NCBI GenBank assembly: GCA_005223375.1 | Contig: RXOD01004659.1 | Coordinates: 1 to 19,448 of the forward strand | DNA from: Amoebophrya sp. AT5.2 | Lineage: Eukaryota > Sar > Dinophyceae > Syndiniales > Amoebophryaceae | Direction of reading: 5' to 3' | Length of the DNA: 19,448 nt | Shown: in pieces, positions 9,659 to 18,600 of the stretch | How the letters are laid out: each line of letters starts with the position of its first letter | Numbering within the stretch: the stretch's first letter is position 1 | Program-made: the position numbers and the translations under genes | The notes under the pieces: model-generated | What the model saw: only the letters and a program-made list of their open reading frames with translations | Told to the model about the DNA's origin: nothing | The model's database searches: none

Positions 9659-12600
9659 TCACCGGTAGTACCTGTTTTCCTTGACCAGCATGCCCTCCTC
9701 CGGCAGGAAGCTCCTCAAAAACACCGTGACGTCCTTGTGGCATGTGTACGTAAACCTGCGCTCGCTGCACAGTAAGGCCACCATGCTGTCCAACACGTGT
9801 TTTGCCTTCTCCGTGTCCAGTACGTCGAAGTCGAGGACTACTTCCTCCTCCCCCGTTTCGGCGTTCACGGCTAGTGGAACTTTTTCGCCCGTGTAGGTGT
9901 CTATCTTCGGCTGGTACCCAACCTGGTCCAGGAGGTGTTCGACAGCAGCCTTCACCCGCGCGTCGAACACTTCCTGGAGCTCGCCGGGGGTCTTCTTGCG
10001 CGGCTTGCGCTTTGGCGGTGGAGGGGGAATAGGGTCGGGAAGATCGGTGGGAAGATCCTCAAAATGATCCTGAGCAACGTCGGACCTGAAGATCGATGGT
10101 TGGTTCGTTCCCCTGGAGATGAAGTGAAAAGGAAAACAGAAATGAAGCGAAAAGAAAAAGTTCATGTGCAGGGTACCTCTCTACGAACGCCTTGGATTCG
10201 TTCCTTGCTATCTCTCCCGCTTCGTTGCTCACTCCAGCTTCTTCCTTTGGCGGTAGCAGTGCCTCCAACTGCAGCAGCCTTCTGTCGAAGAAGAGATCCG
10301 CAAACGCCGTGAGTACCTCCTCGAAGCACCCCCGCGTGAAGCCCTCCAGGGCGGTACTCTGCGCGTTTCGCTGCATCTTCGCCCACAGGTCGTAGCACTT
10401 CCGTATCTTCGTCTTGTCCATGAAGCCCCGCACTTTGTAGACCACGCCGAAGTCTCTCAACAAGATCAGCATCGACAGCCCGTTCTCGGAGTAGTCCACC
10501 ACGTTGGACTCCGAAACTTTGTCGCTGTAGAAGAAGCAGATCTCGCCCTCGTCGGGGAGCAGGGCGGGGAGGTCCAGGGGCTGCACCTGCTCGAGCTGGG
10601 TGCGCTTGGCCTCGTCCGCGTCGTGGGTGATGGGATCCACCGTGTAGTGCGTCAAAGTGGCGGAAGTGTCCACGATCTCGGTGGCTGCGATCAGCCGTTT
10701 TCCATGGCGTTGGATTGTGATTGGCTGTTCAGAGCGACATCTTTCAGGAAAGCCTGCTTCTGAACCTAAAGAACCAAAGTAAGAAACGAGAAGCCAGCTC
10801 CCCCCTGTCAGATGAAGTTGATGTAAAAAGATGTAGATGTAAAACTGTTGTAAGTACCCACAAGTTTGTCCAGCGTGCCTCTGGCCACCTGCGCCAAATT
10901 TTCGTAGCTCGGCATGTATTTCCCCAGCATCACGTGCAGCATGTCTCCTAATAGAACGTTGGTTTCGTCGAAGCATAAATTCGCGTCGACCTCCTTCCGC
11001 ACGTTCAAATAGTACTGCACCACCGCCATCGCTGTCGGCGGTAGCACCTTTGCAGTTCCGCCCTCCTTGAAGAAGGTCTCCAACCCGTTCTCGAACTTCT
11101 GCCGCTGCAAGTGAAGAAATAAGTCCTCCTGTACGCGGTGTCCCGCGTTGATCAGTTCGTTTTCGTTCGCGAAGAAGCTCTTGAACCCCGTATTGGGGCC
11201 GCCATCCGCGTTCGCGCTCGCTATCTCCAGAGTGTTCGTCTGGAGCTTCTTCCGCTTCTCGGTGACCTCCTTCAGGATGGCGAAGACGCTGTACACCTTC
11301 CCAACGAAGTGCGTCTTGTACCTGCGGAGCAAAATCTTCGCCTCCGAAACCTCCGTGCCGGGCGCAACGTCACGGAAGGTTTCCCGCTCCGGCACGCCGG
11401 GGTAGCAGACTTTTTCCCCCGCCATGCCCCCCTCCATCTTCGGCGTGATCATGTGGTCGGTTGTACCGTCCACGTCCTGCTCCGGGATTGGTAGTTTCTT
11501 CCCCCGCAGCCGGTTGCACTTCGGCAGTCGCCGCCTGAACAGCTCCCAGTCGTGCAGAATTTCTAGGCACGCCTCGTACAACAAATCGTACACCAAACCG
11601 GCTTGCTGCCCCCCCTCTTTCACCGCCACGCACAGCACGGAGTGGATCTCCGCCAAACTCTTCGACAGCTTCTCCGGCGTGAAGTAGTCCAAGTTCCAGC
11701 GGTACTCCGGCTTTACCAGGCGGGACGGGTTCTTACACCGGAAGAGAAAGCCACGGTACACGGAGACGTCCAGAGCGTCCGGCACGATGTTGTTCTCCAG
11801 GAAGTACTCCAGGACCGGATCGCAGCTCTCGAAGAACGGCGGCGGCACGCGCTCCTCCAGAATCGCGAGCCTCCGGAACTTCAACTTCAGACTGCAGAAC
11901 TGCACGAAGTACCGCGTGGGGAAGAACAGCAGCTTCTTGAAACTCCCCTCGACGAACTGCAACAGCTCGCCGCACTCGAGCAAAAACTTCACCGACCTGT
12001 TCCGGTCGTCGCTGGACTTGAAGGAGCGGACGCAGCGAGTCTCCTCCGAGGGGTGGTGGTGCGGCTCGGAGCCGATCTGGACGTCGTCGCAGTGGGCGTC
12101 CTTCTTGCCGCCGATCTGCAGTTTGAATGCCGCGAGTTGGAGCGCGACCTGCGTCTTCAGTCGGAGCACTCGGCAGTACACATTCGGGAAAGACCGCCCG
12201 TCGTTCGAGTTCGTGCTCTGTGCCTGCTGCGCGGCAGTGGAGCTCGCCGCGGCTGACGTTGGTGCTCCACCTCCAGCGTTCCAAGCGAACGCGTGTTCGC
12301 AGGGCGGGATCAGATTCCTGAAAACGCGCTTCTGCTTTTTGAATTCCGTAGCGGCCGCGTCCTTGTCCCCCATCTCTCCACGGGTCACAAACAAACTGTT
12401 CGTGGTGCCGAGGTAGTGCGACAAGTAGTTCAAGTCGCCGCTTTCCGTCGCCGATCCGTTCTGCAGCACGAGAACCTTGTCAAGGTTCGCAAGCACCTCC
12501 TCCAGCAACCGGATCAAAAACTCGGACTGTTTCTCATCGTGCTTGTTGATCGCGCTCAAGGCTAGTTTCGCGGCTGCCGAGGCCGATGATCCCGAAGTGG

Positions 12601-15600
12601 AACTCTTGCTCCCGCCGCTCTGCTCCGAGCCCGGTCCTGGCTGCGCAGCTGCGGGAGGCGCTGTTGCACCTGCTGGCGGTGCCGCGTTGGACGAGGACCC
12701 AGCGACGACCCCCACCCCCGCCATGGCTAACAACTCCGCCGCCACTGGACTCACCAGCTTCATCGCGTTCGCCTTCGCAATCGCCTCAAAGTCCTCCTCG
12801 TCCTCGTTCACCGGCGGCTTGGGCTTGAACTTGGGCGCGAACAGGTACTTCGCGGTGTTGAACGTCGGATTCTGCAGCAGGGCGGCGTAGAGCAACGTCT
12901 TCGCCTGGATCACGCAAAGCGGGGGCTCGGACTGCGGGAAGTTCTCGTAGGACAGCTTCAAGAGCTCGAGGATGGAGGGGATGGCGCCTTCGTTCCCCTC
13001 CTGGGAGACCTCGAGGAGCCGGCCCTCTTGGTAGTACGATTTCGCGCGCGTGAACAGAAGTTCGAGCTCGGAGAGGGTGTCGCTACACCGTTTGCACTCC
13101 TTCAACCCGTACGCGATGTGCGCCTGGCACGCCTTCTGCCGCCCCTGCTTCTCGAGCAGGTTGGCCAGCAGAACGCGCAACTTCGTCCAGTACTTCACGT
13201 CCGGCGTTTTTCTCGTTTGCGTCTGCGCGAGGAAGGCTTCGGAGGCTCGCGACACCTCTGAGTACAGCAACTGCGCGTACAGGACCTCCGCGACGGCCGA
13301 CCGCAGCTGCCCGCGCTGCTCGTGCAGTTTTGCGAACAGCATGCGGACTTCGATGAAAAACTCAACCAGCTCCACGGTGAAGCTCGCCTTTTTCACCAAC
13401 TTCGCTACCGCCTGCGTGAGCTTCAGTTTGGTTGCCTCGTCGGCCTTCTGCTCGCCGACGGACACCAACGCGTTCAGCGCGTCGAACGTCGTCTGTGCCT
13501 GCAGCAGCGCGACCGGGTCGAAGTCCAGCGGCGTTTCACCCTCCGAAGTTGCACCTCCCTGCTCAAGAACCGCGGACGAGAACGCCAGCGCCACCGCGTC
13601 CTTCCAGACCGCCGTGAGCATCGTTTCCGCCTGCGTCAGGAACTTCGGCTGCTGCGCGATGTAGCTTGGTAAAAGCTTCTCGTTGAACGCGGTGACAGAT
13701 GTTTTCACCGTCTCCAGGTTGTTCGCCACGACCGACGCCGCTACAGTCGACGCGTTTTCGCCTTCCGCGCCAGCGTCGATGTAGGCCGCAAAACCGTCCA
13801 CCGGCGCAGAGCTCGCGAACGGTGCCAGCTTGTACGAGCCTAATTTCACCAAGAACTCGCACCGCAGGAACTGAAACCACAGGAAGTTCATGTCGCTTCC
13901 GAACTTCCGCGTCGTCGCCTGGATCTTCCCGGCGTCCACCGCCGGTGCCCCGGTCGCGTTCGGAACCATCAGGCCGCAATCCAGGCTCCACCCGCTCATC
14001 AGGTACTCCACCGCGGGCAAGTTCGCCTCGGAATACGGGGCCTCGTGGGGCTGGTAGAATTTGGTGGCCGCGTCGAACTTCTGCATCGAATCCTTCGGCA
14101 TCGCGGACGCGTTTTTCGAGAACGATTTGTTGCTCGCCACCTGCCGGTCCATGGTCTCGCGCGTCAGCCCGATCGGAACCAGCGGCAGGTCCTGCTCCTT
14201 CTCGATCGAGAGCAGCTCGTAGTAGCTGTCCGCGACCTTGTCTGTGAACAAAAACGATCTCGCCAGAAGGAGTTTCGACCGCACGGAAGCGGCCAGTTCG
14301 CGGCAGATGTCCGTCGCGACGTGCTTGTGCAGCTGCGCAAATAGCACGGACTTCATCACCTGGTACTGTGTCAGGTGGAAGTTGGCAATCGCGAACTCCA
14401 GGGATTTCAAGAAGGTTGTCCCGTCCACGCCCTGGTGGCACGAGTTCGGCGGCATCAGCCCCATCCCGCGGTACCCCAAAAACACCTCCCGCATCCGATA
14501 GAACAACGAACTGCCGAAGCACGCCAGGTTCAGCGGAAGATCGCTAGAAACTGAAACTCCACCGCCACCCCGCCCCACGACTGCCGAGGAGGCATTTTTG
14601 ATGTCGAGTTCGTGGGGGAGCGCGTTCATGGCTTTTTCCAGAATCGCGTACATGAACAGCGCGCCAGTCATGTGGGACTTCGCGTTGCCAGCCTTAGAGT
14701 ACCGGTTGTACTTGTAGATCAGGACCTGCGGGAGTATGCAGGGACCGGCGATGGAGATGCACCATTGTGGTCGTTTTTAGGGGGTAGCCGAGAGCAGGGA
14801 TAGGGCAAAAGGGAGCTCCTAGCCCGCCTAGGGTGCCGATTTATTGTCGGTTGGAGGCTGCAGTAGAGGTGCCAAGCCTACCGACCGCGGAATAAAGCCC
14901 CCCACGCGCTTTCTCTACTACTGCGGAGCCCTCTCCAGCAGGACACCGACACATGAAAGGGCCCCCGAAGTAGAGCCCCCCCAGAATTTCACCCACCAGT
15001 TAGCGGCCACTTACCACTTAGCCACTTCCCATCGCTGGTCCCAGCATAGTGAGCAGCATGATGTCCACCTGTTCGCAGGTCTTTGGGGGGGTGATTGGTG
15101 TCGCCGGCATCGGGAGTGAGTTGTCTAGCGCGGTTTTTTCGTCGACGAGGAATCTGTGCGTTCTGTTTTTCTTCTGCTCCGCCTCGGATTCCGCGGCAGT
15201 GGACTCATCAGCGGAAGTCTCGGGGGGCACGTAGTCGGCCTCGTACACCGCGAAGGGGTTTTTCGCCTTGTGGGCCGCGGCCCCGCTCCCCGGGTCCGAC
15301 ACAACCGGATTCGGCACCAGCGCCTGCCAGTGCTTCAAGGATTCTGGGAACTGGTACGCGCTGTCCACGCCCTCGCTCCAAACCGTGCCCGCGCCCTTCC
15401 TGTCCCCCTCCAGCCACTTCAGGTTCCCCAACTCGTGGCTCGCCTGCGTCGCCCGCAGGACCATCTGGCGCTTTTTCAGCAAGTCCACAGCCATGTAGTA
15501 GCTCCCGATGAGAGACCTCGCCATGTCCTCCAAATTCCGCTTCATGATCGCGTTCTGCGCCTCGTCCAGGATCCGCACCGGGTGCAGGTACACGTGCTTC

Positions 15601-18600
15601 TGGTGGATGAAGTTCGTGAGCACGACCCTGTTCTTGCGCAGCTGCTCGATCGCGGCGGGGACGGTCGAGTGGATCAGTTTGAACGTGAGGTCGTAGAAGT
15701 CCTGCATCTGCTTCCACGCGGAGTGGAGTTTTTTCTGCCGCGTCTGCAGGTTCTCGTAGTAGAACACCCGGTTGTTGTACAGCTTCTCCGGGCCGGAGAG
15801 TTGGCCCAGCAACGCCAGTTGCCGTAGCACCTTGCGCGGCACCTGGCTCTGCTCGTAGTCGAATTTCTCCTTCGCGAACGTGATGTAGAAAGTGGACTTC
15901 TTCAGTATCGAAGAGGACAGCGCCAAAATCTCCTTCTGCGCACCGCAGATGAAGCGGAAAAACGTTGCCGAAAACTCGCCGCAGCTGACCGCATTGAACT
16001 GCTGGGCGAGCTGGATCACGACGGCCCAGCGCCGCATGTGGTAGAAGCACAAAGTGACGAAGCCGACGAACTTCGCCAGCGTCACCATGTCCAGCTGCGT
16101 GTCGTTGAACCACAGATCCTCCACCTCTTCGCCGACGGACTTCATCTTCGCTGCAAACCCGGACCCCTGCTCGATGATGCCAGTCTCGGTCGGACTTGTG
16201 ATGTTGCTCGCGTTCGTTGCATTAACCGGACCGCGACCGGCGGCGCCCGCCGCGGATATCAAACCGCCGCGACCGCTCGCCGTGCCCGCGCGGCTCTGCG
16301 TGGAACTCGCGCCCGATAGCGCGGCTTTCTGCTTCGTATGGTCGGGCCAGCTGGTATTGGTAAGTGACTAAAGTCAAAGTGGGAATAAAAGTGAAGACTG
16401 GTGGAGGCAAAATTCGCGAACACTACGTACTGCATGATCTCGGAGTGGGAAATAAAGGCCAGTAGCTGTCACGCAGAGCAGTAATTTTCCGCGGTTTGGA
16501 CGCCGACAACCTGCTGCAGCCGAGGGCTCGACGTGCAATTCTCTTGGCTCTTTTGGATTTGGAACCCGCATTCACTGTCCTACTCCTGTGCTGGCCCCAT
16601 GCATAGTGATAGAGAGACATTGACGCTCTCCATTCCCAATGGCTCATCTCCCGACGCCGCGCGAGCCTTCCACTTTCCTGGCTAATCGGATCGCTCGGGA
16701 GCTACCCCTAGCCCCCATAATGCGGCATCTCTGAAAGTGAAACCACCCGGCGTCTCGTGCCGGGCGGTTCAGCGCGCCTTAACCTACCCGCCACCAGCTA
16801 CTTACCAGTTGGCCATTTTCTACCAGCTGGTCCGTTCATACTTCGCGTTCGCAGACCCGCTGGTACAGGAGCGCTTCATTTGCTGGAGGCTGGTGACGAG
16901 GTTCTCCGCCAAGATTCCCAGCGACAGCCACAGCGTTTCCATTTGCCGTGGTTCCTGCGCTTTTTCCTCCTCCGAACCGGGCATCACGGGGATGGTTTCT
17001 GGCGGCGTACCGATTTGTGGAGGCTCGATCTTGTTTGCCGTGTCCACGATGAGCTTTGCGTACGCCCGCGACACCTCCTCCGGGCACCGGCTCATCAGCT
17101 CGGATTTCCCGCTGTCGTCGGTAACTTGCAGTTTCGTCAAAAGGAAGTCCCTCAACAGGTCTGGCGCCATGTCGCCCAGCCCGACGTAGCGTTCCGGGTC
17201 CAAGTCCTCCACGTTGGAGCACACCCCCTTGGCCGTGCAGATGCACTCCTCGGGCTTCGGGTTTGCGACCGCGAGCGCGTTGAAGGTGAGGAACACCGCC
17301 TGCTGCAGCAGATAGTACGCCCCCGCGCCGCTGGCGTACACGCTCGCGCGCGCGCTCCGCGCCGCCACGTCCTTCAGGAGGATCATCGCCAGGTCCTTCG
17401 TCGTGTTGTCCGCCTTGAAGTGCCGCTGGGGCAGGGTGAGGTCTTGCTCCTCGATGCCCTCGGTCGGGTCGCCCTGCCGCTGGGCAATGTCGATCTCGGC
17501 CTCGCGCGTCAGCGCCGCCAGGTCGTCCGCCGAGGCCGTGGGCAGTCGCTCTTTCCGCAACTCAGGAATCTTCAGCTGGTCCAGGTCCAGGTACGGGAAG
17601 TTCGGCACCTGGTGGTCGTAAAACTGCAACAGCTCCAGCTTCCGCACGGAGACCGTGGAGGACAGCAGCTCCAGCTGGGCGAGCCATTTGCTGTAGGGAC
17701 TGGTCTGTAGGAATTTCCGGCCCTCGGCCGCGAGCTGCTGCTCCTGGCGCGCGAGCCTGATCTTCTCCTGCCGCAGCCGCTCCGCCTCCTCCTCCTCGGC
17801 GTTGCCCGCGCCGCCCGCCGCGGAGCTCGCTTTCTCCTCGCCGTCCTCCTCCTCGAATTTCAGCCCGTGGTGCGGCAGCGCCCGCAGCATAAACCCGTAG
17901 CTGGCAAGGTTTTTCGCCTGCTCGAACAGGGTTTGCTTCACGGCGGGCAATTGCGGCAGCGCGTCCAGCTTCTGCTGGATCGTCTCGATGTAGGCCTTCT
18001 CGTCGGCGGAGAGGGTTTTGACCATGTCCGCGAACTCGGAGGTTCCGGCGCCCACCGCGGGCAGGGGCGGCAGCTTGCTGCGACTCACGCACAGCACCCA
18101 CAACGGGAGGCCGAGCGCGTGGTTCGTGGCAGACAGCCCCTCGCACGCATTCTTGGCGATCTCGAGGTACTCCGGGACGAAGTTCGGGTTCGCGTCGAAG
18201 TCGGGGATAGTGACCTTGCCGAAGAACTCGGTCAGTTTGTCGTTGATGGCCTGCACCGAGTCCTCCGCAATCGCGCTGCTGCCGCCGTCCAGGTCCGCCA
18301 GAGCGAACACGCTCTGCACCAGCAAACTGCTCCCCCCCAGCGAGTGCTGGATCCGCTCCGCCGAGAGGCTGAAGTTCAGAAACGCCAGCTCCGCGGACAG
18401 CAGCGCCAGCCCGCGCGTGTAGTCCAGGTACCCCGGGCCCGCGCTCGCCACCCCGGAAACCGCGGTGCCGCTGGCGGAGTTCCCGCTCGGGACGCCCCCG
18501 ACGACGATCTCCTTGATGGTTCGCCCCGCGGCCTCCTTCTCATAGTACGCTCCCGTGCCAGCAGCCCCGTCCCAGCTTTCCGCGCGCTTCACCGTGCAGA

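Noticed and set aside
9421..9684. Plus-strand 87-codon frame with a hydrophobic N-terminus resembling a signal anchor
   Set aside because: It begins at TTG with no in-frame ATG, runs into the end of the giant gene on the other strand, and has no recognisable features after the hydrophobic run.
11603..12256. Plus-strand open frame of 217 codons inside the giant gene, and similar long antisense frames at 13563-14522 and 15156-15827
   Set aside because: GC-rich coding DNA leaves other frames open. These are Arg/Pro-rich, low in complexity and overlapped by the continuous giant-gene frame.
14735..16840. UAA/UAG read as sense codons across both element boundaries
   Set aside because: It would make the GTAAGT donors usable, but the long exons (869 and about 1,290 codons) contain no in-frame TAA or TAG. 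Exact excision of the elements explains the frame without a code change. Kept only as a testable alternative.
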